Below the pieces are notes generated by a model. The model had not been told where the DNA came from. It searched no databases and saw only the letters and a program-made list of their open reading frames with translations. Positions 1 through 7,070 of a stretch of DNA of 44,314 nucleotides are shown here, in pieces; the first letter of the stretch is position 1, and every line of letters starts with the position of its first letter. The DNA is from Methylobacterium ajmalii. Lineage in GTDB: Bacteria > Pseudomonadota > Alphaproteobacteria > Rhizobiales > Beijerinckiaceae. A program made the translations under genes and the position numbers. The DNA lies in NCBI RefSeq assembly GCF_016613415.1, contig NZ_JACWCT010000180.1:1-44314 (forward strand), given 5' to 3'.

Positions 1-112
1 GATCGCGCGCCAGATGGTCCTGGACGAGGGCGGCCAGCCCGTCGAAGCCCTTGCGCATGTCGGTGTGCCCGGTGGCCAGCCAGACGCGCGAGCCGGACGG
101 GACGGGGATCAT
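1..112 (-). CDS. tnpB: IS66 family accessory protein TnpB, partial
   Basis: The first 37 residues of an IS66 TnpB (Orf2) protein are visible; the C-terminus is outside the window. The start reads MIPVPSGSRVWLATGHTDMR and continues with KGFDGLAALV, the hallmark opening of this family. TnpB is needed for transposition of IS66 elements, but its biochemical role is poorly defined. The start codon overlaps the tnpA stop as ATGA, so translation is probably coupled. Confidence 0.85.
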   Translation of the reverse strand, partial: MIPVPSGSRVWLATGHTDMRKGFDGLAALVQDHLARD

Positions 113-489
113 CGACCGAGCAGCGCGGCGATCGCGCCCTGGAGGAGCGTCAGGTCCGCTCCGGCTGCGGCCCGCACGCGATGCCCGCCGGCCAGCTCGA
201 TCTCGATCAGGCCCGCCCCGGCCGGCACCTCGGCTGCCGCCGTGGCTGGGGCCGGGGGCGGCAGGGCGAGCGGGATGAAGGTCGGTGGAGCAGACGCAGC
301 CGAGGTCTGCTGCTCGGCCAGCAAGGCGCGCCGCCATCGGAGCAGCAGGCTGGAGTGCAGACCGTGCCGGCGCGCCACCTCTGAGGCGGTCGTGGCGGGG
401 TCGTCCGCCTCGGCCAAGATGGCGCGCTTCTGCTCGGGCGACCAGACGCGGCGCGTGCCCGCAACGACGACGTGAGGAGAGTTGGTCAT
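109..489 (-). CDS. tnpA: IS66 family accessory protein TnpA
   Basis: This 126-residue protein is the first gene of the IS66 element. Residues 15-60 form a helix-turn-helix of the kind in many transposase OrfA proteins: WSPEQKRAILAEA, then TASEVARRHGLHSSLLLRWR. A proline/alanine-rich linker follows, and a C-terminal part with LIEIELAGGHRVRA is typical of IS66 TnpA. The protein probably binds the element ends. The reading frame is intact and the length is normal for the family. It is translationally coupled to tnpB. Confidence 0.85.
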   Translation of the reverse strand: MTNSPHVVVAGTRRVWSPEQKRAILAEADDPATTASEVARRHGLHSSLLLRWRRALLAEQQTSAASAPPTFIPLALPPPAPATAAAEVPAGAGLIEIELAGGHRVRAAAGADLTLLQGAIAALLGR

Positions 490-742
490 AGGTCCAGATA
501 CAGGGCCGATACCGCGCCATCTGACGCCAGCACCTGTATCCAGAGCAAAGCACTACACGCACAAGACGGCCGTCACCGAGAGCTTACGACATGGCGAAAG
601 TCCCCATCGGACCTGCCAAGCAGTTACTCACCGGGGAACATCCTCGTTACCGTAACGAATCGGCTTTGCCTTTGGACGCCATAGGACGCAGGACGCGTAC
701 GGATCCTGGCTCACGGATGCATGCCCTACACAGGTAACGAGG

Positions 743-1110
743 CGCGATTGGCCAAAGTCGAGCTAAGAGCGCCTAACAGAACCTTTTGATCTGATTGAGG
801 GGGTGATGAGGCCGGCCTGCAGGAATGTGAAGGCCTCGTAGACGTCGGCGCGGCGTTCGTAGCGGACGGGCAAGCGGCGGGTTCGGTTGAACCAGGCATG
901 GCTGCGCTCGACCACCCAGCGGTGCCGCCCGAGCCTGGCGCTCCGCGCGATGCCGCGCCGGGCAATCCGCGACCTGATCCCCCGCACCTGGCACTCCTGC
1001 CGCCGCACGCGGGCATCATAGGCCTTGTCAGCGTGTAGCTTGTCGGGGCGCCGGCGCGGGCGTCCACGCCGCCCGCTACGCAAGGGTGGGATCGCGTCCA
1101 GCGTCGGGGC
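743..1110 (-). pseudogene. IS5-family transposase, C-terminal fragment
   Basis: The minus strand encodes about 115 C-terminal residues of an IS5-type DDE transposase, with the frame ending at 763. Recognisable parts are DKLHADKAYDARVRRQ (with the second catalytic Asp), RHRWVVERSHAWFNRTRRL (with the catalytic Glu) and RYERRADVYEAFTFLQAGLI. The N-terminal half with the first catalytic Asp is missing. Its place upstream of 1110 is taken by an ISL3-like fragment in the opposite orientation. The outer terminus is probably near 743-760, where GGTTCTGTTAGGCGCTC reads inwards on the minus strand. The gene cannot make an active transposase. Confidence 0.8.
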
Positions 1111-1406
1111 CACAGCCGCAAGCTCGTCCGCAACGTGGTGCGCGGCCTGACGGGCGACATGTTCCGCTCTCGCCAGAGCAGTCTGGACGCTCATCTGCCC
1201 TGGCTGGAGGGCGAGTGGAAGGCGGGCTGCCGGAACGGGGCGGAGCTATGGCGGCAACTTTGTGCGAAAGGGTTCACCGGCAGCCTGTGGGTGGTCGGGG
1301 AGTGGGTGACGCGCCGACACCGCAGCGAGCAGGTCCCGGACGGCGCACTCGGCCAGGTTCCGTCGGCTCGCGGTCTCGCGCGTCTGCTGACGATCACGCG
1401 GGATGA
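1111..1406 (+). pseudogene. ISL3-family transposase fragment
   Basis: An open frame running through from 1111 encodes about 98 residues resembling the central part of ISL3-family transposases: FRSRQSSLDAHLPWLEGEWKAG, split here as FRSRQSSLDAHLPW and LEGEWKAGCRNGAELWR, then WVTRRHRSEQVPD and SARGLARLLTITRDE. Neither end of the protein is present. The left boundary abuts the IS5-like fragment and the resemblance stops near 1406. It is a relic without its own start. Family assignment is from memory of the motifs. Confidence 0.6.
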
Positions 1407-1462
1407 AGCCCGTGCAAGGCCGACGGGATCCGCGGTGCGCGGCGCCAGCCCCGAGGCTTGCG

Positions 1463-2101
1463 TCAGGCGGCGGCGAACGAGGCGGCGTCGGTGAGGGCCG
1501 CCCGGAATGCGTCGACCAAGAGGCCGATGCGGTCATTTTCGCAGTAGGGCCTCTCCACCCGGGCCTGGACGACGTCGTCTCGGGTTAGGGTGTAGAGCGA
1601 GCGTACGGGACCGCCGTCCTTCGAGGCGAGATCTTCGGACGTGACCTCGTACGTTCCGCTGGCGTCGCGGTAAGCGATCCGCGTTCCCCGGCGCAGGTCG
1701 GGGACGTGCCAGTTCACGTTGAGCTCGCACCAGTGTTCGTCGCCGTCGTCTTGGCTAACGAAGAGCAGGTCGCCGCGGACCGGGCGAGCCTCCTGCTGCG
1801 CCTTCCAGGCCGCGAAACCCGCCTCGTTGAGGAACCGGATGCGCAGGTCCCGGGCGATCTGGCGCGCTTTGTCCACAGGCCTTACCGCGTCCTTGTCCCA
1901 GTGCATGGCCCCGCCGGAGCCGCCGCCGATCCACGAACCAAAGACTTGCACCGCGTCTCCGTTCTGCGCCCACCGGCGCACGTACCCGCCCGGCATGCCG
2001 TCGACGTAGGACGCGCCCTGGCGGACGACCATGCGGTAGTCCTTCTGGACGGCGTGGAAGAGCGTCGGGGAGCTTCCAACGACGGTGACGATCTTGGCCA
2101 T
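1463..2101 (-). CDS. Conserved unknown protein, cassette copy A, second gene
   Basis: This 212-residue protein is not a family I can name. It is clearly paralogous to the protein at 7438-8091: both share IVTVVG-SPTLFH, SYVDG-PGGYVRRWA, NGDAVQVFGSWIGGGSGGA, KARQIARD-RIRFL-EAGF-AWK, and a C-terminal VQARVERPY followed by DR-GLL-DA-RAAL-DAAS. No signal peptide or membrane segment is visible, so it is probably cytoplasmic. The start at 2101 was chosen because the paralogue starts at the same place and both are preceded by CGGAGATCGYC. It follows the small gene at 2220-2477 by 118 bases, exactly the gap in copy B. No function can be given. Confidence 0.8.
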   Translation of the reverse strand: MAKIVTVVGSSPTLFHAVQKDYRMVVRQGASYVDGMPGGYVRRWAQNGDAVQVFGSWIGGGSGGAMHWDKDAVRPVDKARQIARDLRIRFLNEAGFAAWKAQQEARPVRGDLLFVSQDDGDEHWCELNVNWHVPDLRRGTRIAYRDASGTYEVTSEDLASKDGGPVRSLYTLTRDDVVQARVERPYCENDRIGLLVDAFRAALTDAASFAAA

Positions 2102-2219
2102 GGCGATCTCCGAGGGTGCCCGAGGGAGGCGGCCGGTGGGCGGTCTCCCCGACGAGCCGTCCCGGCGCGGGGGCGGCTTGCGAGAGAGACCGGGGGCGGG
2201 CCCCGGTCCCGTGGCGCTC

Positions 2220-2477
2220 TTAGAGGACGTTGAGCCCGGCGATATGCTGGCGGTGGGCAGCCGGGTCGATGAACCAGCTGACATTGGTCATCCGCTCGGC
2301 GGCGGAGAGCGCCACAGCCGGATCCTTGCAGTAGAAGGCGCTGCCTTTGCCCGGCGCGGTCTCGGCGATCAGGCGGGGGTCGTTGCAGCGGAAGTCGACG
2401 CGGTACTCGCAGGTCTCGCGGTTGAAGGCGGCCTTGTCGAAGTCGCGGATTGCGGTGAGGGTGGACTGGATATTCAT
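2220..2477 (-). CDS. Conserved unknown small protein, cassette copy A, first gene
   Basis: This 85-residue acidic protein starts MNIQSTLTAIRDFD and is a diverged paralogue of the 82-residue protein at 7071-7319. Both open with MN, then a short threonine/alanine-rich helix, a central VDF element, a lysine-glycine stretch (APGKGS or VKGETG), then DPAVA followed by AERM, and finish with H-LN at the C-terminus. It is too short for an obvious enzyme fold and has no membrane segment. The promoter/operator block lies 40 bases upstream. A strong ribosome binding site is not obvious; copy B has a GGAG. Function unknown. Confidence 0.75.
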   Translation of the reverse strand: MNIQSTLTAIRDFDKAAFNRETCEYRVDFRCNDPRLIAETAPGKGSAFYCKDPAVALSAAERMTNVSWFIDPAAHRQHIAGLNVL

Positions 2478-2517
2478 CGGGGAGGGTTCCGCGTCGTCGG
2501 GGCCTCATCAGCCTCAA

Positions 2518-2577
2518 TGAGAGATAATTTACTCTCACAAACGGCGAGCGCAAGGGGTGAGAGAAAAAATATCTCGC
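2518..2577 (-). promoter_or_regulatory. Promoter with tandem dyad operators, cassette copy A
   Basis: Two inverted repeats lie upstream of the small gene: TGAGAGATAATTTACTCTCA at 2518-2537, and at 2558-2576 TGAGAG and ATCTCG arms around a 7-base A/T core. They are separated by exactly 20 bases. Read on the minus strand, TTGCGC (2553-2548) and an A/T-rich hexamer near 2530-2525 form a -35/-10 pair with a 17-base spacer, and the gene-proximal dyad covers the -10. The layout is repeated at 6971-7030. A repressor binding both dyads is the simplest reading; that is inference. Confidence 0.65.
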
Positions 2578-3139
2578 GAGGTTCAGATTTTTATGGATGC
2601 GACGGAGCCGGGATCGGAGCTTTGGTGTGGCAGTGGACGGCGGCGCTAGACCGTGCATGACATCTTGTCAGGAAAGGACCAGCGCCGAGCATGGCGCCCG
2701 CACGACCTGATCGTTGGCCGGGCGACGAGGAGCTCGCGCCGGTAAGACCGGCAGACGTCGGCGATGTAAGTGTGCTGGGTTGCGAGCCCGGGCCCTCGAT
2801 GCGCGCGTGGTGCCGGCAGGAAGAGCAGCGCCCGGCGGGATCCTCGCGGCGGAAGCCCCGGACATCGTCGGGCACGGCGTGCGGGCGGGTGCCTGAGAGC
2901 GAGGTCAGGCCGAGGTAGGCGTTGGCGGGCACGGGGAGGTCTCCAGCTGACCACCTATCCTTCGCGCGAGACCACCGAAGTTCGACATGGAGGAAAGAGG
3001 GAACCTTCCCGGGCGCGGCCGTGACGCCCCCGCCCTTAGGGCTATCCGGCCGATCGAGCGGCTGCCGGTGCTCTTACGTTGGCGATCGAGGGAAATTCGC
3101 CCATCCATGTAGCGAAGGGCAAGAGCGGTAGGGGAGGGG
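2578..3139 (-). other. Intergenic stretch with one conserved block, no gene recognised
   Basis: No convincing gene was found here; open frames exist on the minus strand but none has recognisable motifs. The part 3003-3090 matches 6823-6909 on the other strand, sharing for example CACCGGCAGCCGCTCGATCG and AAGGGCGGGGGCG. It therefore belongs to the duplicated cassette. Between that block and the operator, copy A has about 425 bases where copy B has about 60, so 2578-3002 looks like extra DNA gained in A or lost in B. Confidence 0.5.
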
Positions 3140-3295
3140 TCAACGCCGGGGCTTTTTCTCCGATTTGGGCTTCCTTGGCCGGCCCGGCCTGCGCACGACA
3201 GGCTCGGGGTCAGACGTGGGCTCAGGCGGCACGACCTGCGGGGCCGCCCGCAGCATCCGCTCCACGATCGGTCGCTCGCGCTCGTACGTGTCGAG
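3140..3295 (-). pseudogene. C-terminal fragment of a protein with an AT-hook-like tail
   Basis: The minus strand is open from the IS3 boundary at 3295 to a stop at 3140, encoding the last 51 residues of an unidentified protein. The segment LDTYERERPIVERMLRAA looks helical. It is followed by a proline-rich linker and the basic tail RRPGRPRKPKSEKKPRR, whose PGRPRK core matches the AT-hook type of minor-groove binding motif. The 5' part of the gene is missing exactly at the left end of the IS3 copy, so the gene was probably cut by that insertion and then lost the remainder. Parent family unknown. Confidence 0.5.
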
Positions 3296-3360
3296 TGGTC
3301 AGCCCCCATAGGAGTGGTCCGCCCTGAAGTATGGCTTTGAGCCAACGGAGGACGGACGCG

Positions 3361-3640
3361 ATGGGAACGAAGAAGAACAAACCGGAAGAGGTCGTGGCCA
3401 AGCTGCGGGCAGGTGGACGTGCTGGTCTCGCAGGGGTAGAGCGTGGCAGACGCGATCCGGGGTATCGGCGTGACCGAGGTCACGTATTACCGCTGGCGCA
3501 AGGAGTTCGGTGGGCTGAAGTCCGACCAGGTGCGCCGGATGAAAGAGCTGGAGACCGAGAACCAGCGGCTGCGCAAGGCGATTGCGGATCTCACCCTCGA
3601 CAAGCTGATCCTGCAGGAGGCCGCCCGGGGAAACTTCTGA
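3361..3640 (+). pseudogene. IS3-family OrfA, frameshifted and interrupted by a stop
   Basis: The protein begins MGTKKNKPEEVVAKLR, the helix-turn-helix start of an IS3 OrfA. An extra G after the CGG codon near 3408 shifts the frame, and a TAG near 3438 replaces the CAG (Gln) expected from the copy at 28036. The original frame is recovered downstream as MADAIRGIGVTEVTYYRWRK and the leucine-zipper segment ELETENQRLRKAIADLTLDK, ending at 3640. The zipper normally mediates OrfA multimerisation. With two lesions this copy is dead. Confidence 0.8.
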
Positions 3641-3995
3641 GCCCCGCGCGCCGGCGCGTCTGCATCGAGCATGTCCGGACCGTGCTGACGGTCTCCGAGC
3701 GGCGCGCCTGTCGCGCCCTCGGACAGCATCGCTCGACGCGGCGCAAGGTGCCGCGGGGGAGAGACGACGAGACGGCGCTGCTGGCCGACCTGGTCGAGTT
3801 GGCGCGCCGGTACGGCCGCTACGGCTACCGCAAGATCGCCGCCCTGCTGCGGGCGGCGGGCTGGTTGGTCAACGACAAGCGGGTGGAGCGGCTGTGGCGG
3901 CAGGAGGGGCTGAAGGTACCGGCCCGTCAGCCCAAGAAGGGCCGGCTGTGGGACGGGGATGGCTCCTGTGTCCGGCTGCGGCCCGAGCACCGCAA
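3634..3995 (+). pseudogene. IS3-family OrfB, N-terminal fragment
   Basis: This frame encodes about 120 residues of the OrfB N-terminal region: SPARRRVCIEHVRTVLTVSE, RRYGRYGYRKIAALLRAAGW, NDKRVERLWRQEGLKVPARQ and SCVRLRPEHRN. This is the HTH_21-type region that precedes the rve catalytic core. The whole DDE domain is missing because the next IS3 element begins at 3996. In an intact element it would be made by programmed frameshifting from orfA. Confidence 0.8.
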
Positions 3996-4034
3996 TGAAC
4001 CGCTCCGGGTTTATCGGAGGCTGATTGTCTTGGG

Positions 4035-4331
4035 TCAGGCGGCCATGGCTTGGTCGCTGACGTGGGTATAATAGTGCCCCTCGGCCTCGGCGGGAGGGAT
4101 GTTGCCGATCGGCGCGAGCAGGCGGCGGTAGTTGTACCAGTCGACCCATTCCAGGGTGGCGTACTCGACCGCCTCGAAGGAGCGCCACGGGCCGCGTCGG
4201 TGGATCACCTCCGCCTTGAACAAGCCGTTGATCGTTTCCGCCAGGGCATTGTCGTATGAGTCGCTGACGCTGCCGACGGACGGCTCGATACCCGCTCCGG
4301 CCAAGCGCTCAGTGTAGCGCAAAGCCAAGTA
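4035..4331 (-). pseudogene. IS3-family OrfB, C-terminal half
   Basis: This is the part of OrfB beyond the IS30 insertion. It starts with YLALRYTERLAGAGIEPSVG and contains SDSYDNALAETINGLFKAEV, with the catalytic Glu of the DDE triad, then YATLEWVDWYNYRRLLAPIG and the usual NIPPAEAE near the end. Joining it to the half at 5794-6398 across one copy of the TTGC duplication restores a continuous frame through SDRGSQ-YLALRY. The insertion therefore falls between the second Asp and the Glu of the catalytic triad. Confidence 0.9.
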
Positions 4332-4335
4332 TTGC

Positions 4336-5789
4336 TTGGGGTCAAGCGGTCGTCGCAACACCATCTTGCCCGGTTGCGAGAACAGCGTCGAGTGCCTCTG
4401 CCGGCGTCTTCCAGTTCAGCGTCTTGCGCGGTCTGCTGTTGAGGGCCGCGGCCACAGCAGCAAGATCGTCCACGCTGTGAGCGCTCAGATCCGTTCCTTT
4501 CGGGAAGTATTGACGCAGCAACCCGTTCGTATTCTCGTTCGTCCCCCGCTGCCAGGGTAAGCGTGGATCGCAGAAGTACACCTGCAGACCTGCGTCGATC
4601 CGCAAGCGCGCATGCTCGGCCATCTCTGCTCCCTGGTCCCAGGTCAATGAGCGCCGCAGATGCTCTGGCAAGCGCGCGATCGTGCCGGCGATCGCCTCGC
4701 GGACCGCCCCGGCCCCGTGCCCCGCCAGCGCCGGGCCGTTCTTAGCACGCGGTGTCACCCCATGGCCGTCCATCGGTGGAAGATGCAGCAGCATCGTAAA
4801 ACGTGTCGTGCGCTCGACCAGGGTCCCGATCGCCGAGCTCTTCAGACCCAGGATCAGGTCTCCCTCCCAGTGACCCGGTACCGCGCGATCCTCCACCTCG
4901 GGCGGACGCTCGCTGATCAGCACCTCGGGGGTGACGAACGATTTGCCGCGGCGCAGGCAGCGTGCCCGCGGCACGCGCAAAGCCCGCCCTGTGCGAAGAC
5001 ACGCAGTCAGCTCACGCTTCAGCGCCCCCCGGCCCTGAATGTAGAGTGCCTGATAGATCGCCTCGTGACTGATGCGCATCGTCGGATCGTCCGGAAAGTC
5101 GAGCCGCAGGCGCTCGGCGATCTGCTGCGGGCTCCAGGAGCGACCCCATCGCCGGCTCTGGCGTCGCCCGTGTCGCCGTCCCTTCCAGGCAACGCTCGGT
5201 CCAGGCAGAGCGCTCCCGCTCGGTGTCCCCACGGCACCGGCGAGCCGGTCCTGCACGTAGATCCGCAGCGCGGCGTTCCCCGCCAGCTTTGCTGGCTTGG
5301 GCCGGCGTGCCGCGCGTTCAGCGTGCCACTGCGCTGTCGTGGCGCGATAGTCCAGGCCGCCACTGCGGGTCGCTGCGTTACGCCGTAACTCGCGCGAGAT
5401 GGTCGACGCCGCCCGTCCCAGACGCCGAGCGACTTCGCAAACGCCATGCCCCTGGGCTCGCAGCAGCGCGATCTCCTCCCGCTCGGCCAACGACAGATAG
5501 CGCGCCGAAGGAAGCTTGGATGACGGCGATAGATGGGTGGGCGCCATCCCGCCTGCCGTCCGGAACCACCGCGAGCCGAGCGGTGGCGAGATCCCGACCT
5601 TCATCGCTGCGTCCTCGCTCGAACGACCTTGGGCGATGAACGCCCAGAACTCCCGCCGCGTCTCGCGTCGACCGACCCCGGGACGACCCGGTGACTGCAG
5701 CTTCTCCCGAAGGCATCGATCCGAACGTCGCCGACCTGCCATCACAACCGCCCTCCGCCAAGCCGTTGCGACGACCACTTGAATCCACC
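4336..5789 (-). mobile_element. Intact IS30-family insertion sequence
   Basis: The element is 1454 bases long and bounded by TTGC at 4332-4335 and 5790-5793, a 4-base target duplication. The terminal repeats match over about 22 bases: the left end contains TCAAGCGGTCGTCGCAAC and the complement of the right end contains TCAAGTGGTCGTCGCAAC. It carries one full-length transposase gene. Clean ends, a preserved duplication and an open gene suggest recent arrival and possible mobility. The exact outer base on each side is uncertain by one or two positions. Confidence 0.9.
4342..5742 (-). CDS. IS30-family DDE transposase
   Basis: This 466-residue protein starts MAGRRRSDRCLREKL. Two helix-turn-helix parts are visible: FWAFIAQGRSSEDAAMKVGI near residues 33-52 and LSLAEREEIALLRAQGHGV, continuing CEVARRLGRAASTISREL, near residues 84-120; the latter is the IS30 end-binding signature. 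The catalytic core shows VPGHWEGDLILG (first Asp), SLTWDQGAEMAEHA (second Asp) and QRGTNENTNGLLRQYFPKG (Glu). All three acidic residues are present and the frame is intact. The start at 5742 was preferred to upstream options because those would extend beyond the element. Confidence 0.93.
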   Translation of the reverse strand: MAGRRRSDRCLREKLQSPGRPGVGRRETRREFWAFIAQGRSSEDAAMKVGISPPLGSRWFRTAGGMAPTHLSPSSKLPSARYLSLAEREEIALLRAQGHGVCEVARRLGRAASTISRELRRNAATRSGGLDYRATTAQWHAERAARRPKPAKLAGNAALRIYVQDRLAGAVGTPSGSALPGPSVAWKGRRHGRRQSRRWGRSWSPQQIAERLRLDFPDDPTMRISHEAIYQALYIQGRGALKRELTACLRTGRALRVPRARCLRRGKSFVTPEVLISERPPEVEDRAVPGHWEGDLILGLKSSAIGTLVERTTRFTMLLHLPPMDGHGVTPRAKNGPALAGHGAGAVREAIAGTIARLPEHLRRSLTWDQGAEMAEHARLRIDAGLQVYFCDPRLPWQRGTNENTNGLLRQYFPKGTDLSAHSVDDLAAVAAALNSRPRKTLNWKTPAEALDAVLATGQDGVATTA

Positions 5790-5793
5790 TTGC

Positions 5794-6398
5794 GAACCGC
5801 GGTCCGAGTGATGAACCAGCCCGCTGCCCTGGGCGGGACGACGCTCGTGCAGGGCTTGCTCCAGGGCATCCAGAACGAAGCTTGCATGGGCGCGGCGTGA
5901 TGCTCGCCAACCAACGATGCGCCGAGCAAACACGTCAATGACGAAGGCGACATAGACGAAGCCCGACCACGTCGCCACGTAGGTGAAGTCGCTGACCCAC
6001 AGAGCATTCGGCCGGGGCGCCTTGAACTGACGGTTGACGCGGTCGAGGGGGCAAGCTGCGGCCGGGTCGGGGATCGTGGTGCGCATGGTCCTGCCACGCA
6101 CCACCCCCGCCAAGCCCATCCTGCGCATCAGCCGCGCCACCGTGCATCGCGTGGTCACGATCCCCTCTCGAGCCAACTGCCGCCAGATCTTACGCACGCC
6201 GTAGACGCAGAAGTTCGCCTCGAACACGCGCTGGATCTCGATCATCAACGCGGCGTCGCTGCGAGCGCGAACCGGCTGCTTCTCGGGATCGGCACGCCGG
6301 GCAGTGTGCAGGTAGTAGGTCGACGGGGCAATCGGCAGCACCCTGCAGATCGGCTTGACCCCGTAAACGGCCCGATGATCGTCGATGAAGCTGATCAT
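5794..6398 (-). pseudogene. IS3-family OrfB, N-terminal half
   Basis: The frame begins MISFIDDHRAVYGVKPICRV and continues through STYYLHTARRADPEKQ and CVYGVRKIWRQLAREGI into the rve core. That core shows NALWVSDFTYVATWSGFVYV (first catalytic Asp) and GLVHHSDRGSQ (second Asp), where the IS30 element interrupts it. The ATG at 6398 overlaps the orfA stop as ATGA, so OrfB may be made by coupling or by frameshifting. The protein is non-functional while the IS30 remains, although precise excision could restore it. Confidence 0.9.
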
Positions 6399-6721
6399 GG
6401 CCGAGACCGGCGGTCGAGCTTCGCCAACGCGAAACATGCGCTCGCCTTGCGCAGGATCTCGTTGGCCTGGCGTAGCTCACGGTTCTCCCGTTCGAGCACC
6501 TTGATCCGCTCGTGCTCGTCCGTCGTCTGGCCAGGACGCACGCCCTGGTCGCGTTCGGACTGGCGCACCCAGTTCCGCAGTGTCTCGCCCGAGCAGCCAA
6601 TCTTGGCGGCGATCGACTGGGTCGCCGACCACTGCGAGCCGTGCTCGCCCTCGTGCTCGCGGACCATCCGCACAGCGCGCTCACGCACCTCAGGGGAAAA
6701 CGGCGTTGTTCGCTTCGTCAT
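6395..6721 (-). CDS. IS3-family transposase OrfA
   Basis: The 108-residue protein has the standard OrfA layout: MTKRTTPFSPEVRERAVRMV, a helix-turn-helix with SIAAKIGCSGETLRNWVRQ around residues 35-55, and a leucine zipper RIKVLERENRELRQANEILR near residues 70-92. It binds the terminal repeats and dimerises. A GAGGA lies shortly upstream of the ATG at 6721. The gene is intact but its partner orfB is interrupted. It is unrelated in detail to the OrfA at 3361, so two different IS3 elements are present. Confidence 0.9.
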   Translation of the reverse strand: MTKRTTPFSPEVRERAVRMVREHEGEHGSQWSATQSIAAKIGCSGETLRNWVRQSERDQGVRPGQTTDEHERIKVLERENRELRQANEILRKASACFALAKLDRRSRP

Positions 6722-6822
6722 GGCTCCATCCTCTCAGAAGTTGGAGCCTCCGGGAAACACGGAGCGGTTCACGCCCTGGCGCCGCAGCCTTGGCTGAGCC
6801 GGGCACCGTGGTTACCTTGGGG

Positions 6823-6909
6823 TCGACCGCCAGCGTTCGGGCACCGGCAGCCGCTCGATCGGCCGGGCAGCCTCAAGGGCGGGGGCGCGCGGCAGCGCCC
6901 GAGGAGGTT
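6823..6909 (+). repeat. Conserved non-coding block of the duplicated cassette, copy B
   Basis: This block matches the complement of 3003-3090, including CACCGGCAGCCGCTCGATCG and AAGGGCGGGGGCG. Both copies precede the dyad operators, by about 60 bases here and about 425 in copy A. No open frame is conserved across it. It may be an untranslated or structural element, or the relic of the 3' flank of a neighbouring gene. Confidence 0.55.
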
Positions 6910-6970
6910 TGCTCTCCCATCGGCACCGGACCCCGGCCCGGCTGCACCCTCGGAAAAACCCGCATCAATG

Positions 6971-7030
6971 TGAGATATTTTTTACTCTCAGCCCTTGCAT
7001 CCGCCTCTGGTGAGAGAATAATTACTCTCA
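6971..7030 (+). promoter_or_regulatory. Promoter with tandem dyad operators, cassette copy B
   Basis: Two 20-base inverted repeats, TGAGATATTTTTTACTCTCA (6971-6990) and TGAGAGAATAATTACTCTCA (7011-7030), are separated by exactly 20 bases, giving 40 bases centre to centre, about four helical turns. TTGCAT at 6995-7000 and an A/T hexamer at 7018-7024 form a -35/-10 pair with a 17-18-base spacer. The second dyad covers the -10 and the first abuts the -35. The same plan occurs at 2518-2577. Binding on one helix face by a dimeric repressor with cooperative contacts is inferred. Confidence 0.7.
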
Positions 7031-7070
7031 TCGGGGCCGACGAAAGCTCCGACGACCCGGAGCCCTTCCG

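Larger units (their letters stand above)
1..587 (-). mobile_element. IS66-family insertion sequence, one end only
   Basis: The minus strand carries the start of an IS66-type operon, tnpA followed by tnpB with a 4-base overlap. The rest of the element, including the large DDE transposase, lies beyond the left edge of the window. The terminal repeat is probably the stretch ending at 587: read inwards on the minus strand it begins GTAAGCTCTCGGTGACGGCC, and IS66 elements usually begin with GTAAG. The exact end is inferred from that resemblance because the partner end cannot be seen. Confidence 0.75.
3296..3995 (+). mobile_element. IS3-family element, left part only
   Basis: The left terminal repeat begins TGGTCAGCCCCCAT at 3296. 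The same end, with nearly the same following sequence, recurs inverted at 28101. The element carries a mutated orfA and the first third of orfB. It stops at 3995, where a second, unrelated IS3 element begins, inside the codons for RLRPEHRN of OrfB. The right end is absent. This is an inactive remnant. Confidence 0.8.
3996..6771 (-). mobile_element. IS3-family element (second type) split by an IS30 insertion
   Basis: Both ends are visible. The left end reads TGAACCGCTCCGGGTTTATC from 3996, and the complement of the right end reads TGAACCGCTCCGTGTTTCCC from 6771. Both continue with CGGAGGCT, giving an imperfect terminal repeat of about 28 bases. On the minus strand orfA is intact, and orfB is interrupted by 1454 bases of IS30 DNA plus a duplicated TTGC. 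The 3-base flanks (CAA on the left, CGC on the right) do not match, so one side has probably been rearranged since insertion. Without the IS30 the element would be about 1.3 kb, normal for IS3. Confidence 0.85.

Noticed and set aside
3408..3440. The OrfA frame change considered as programmed frameshifting
   Set aside because: IS3 frameshifting occurs at the end of orfA; here the shift is near its start and is accompanied by a nonsense codon, so it is mutation.
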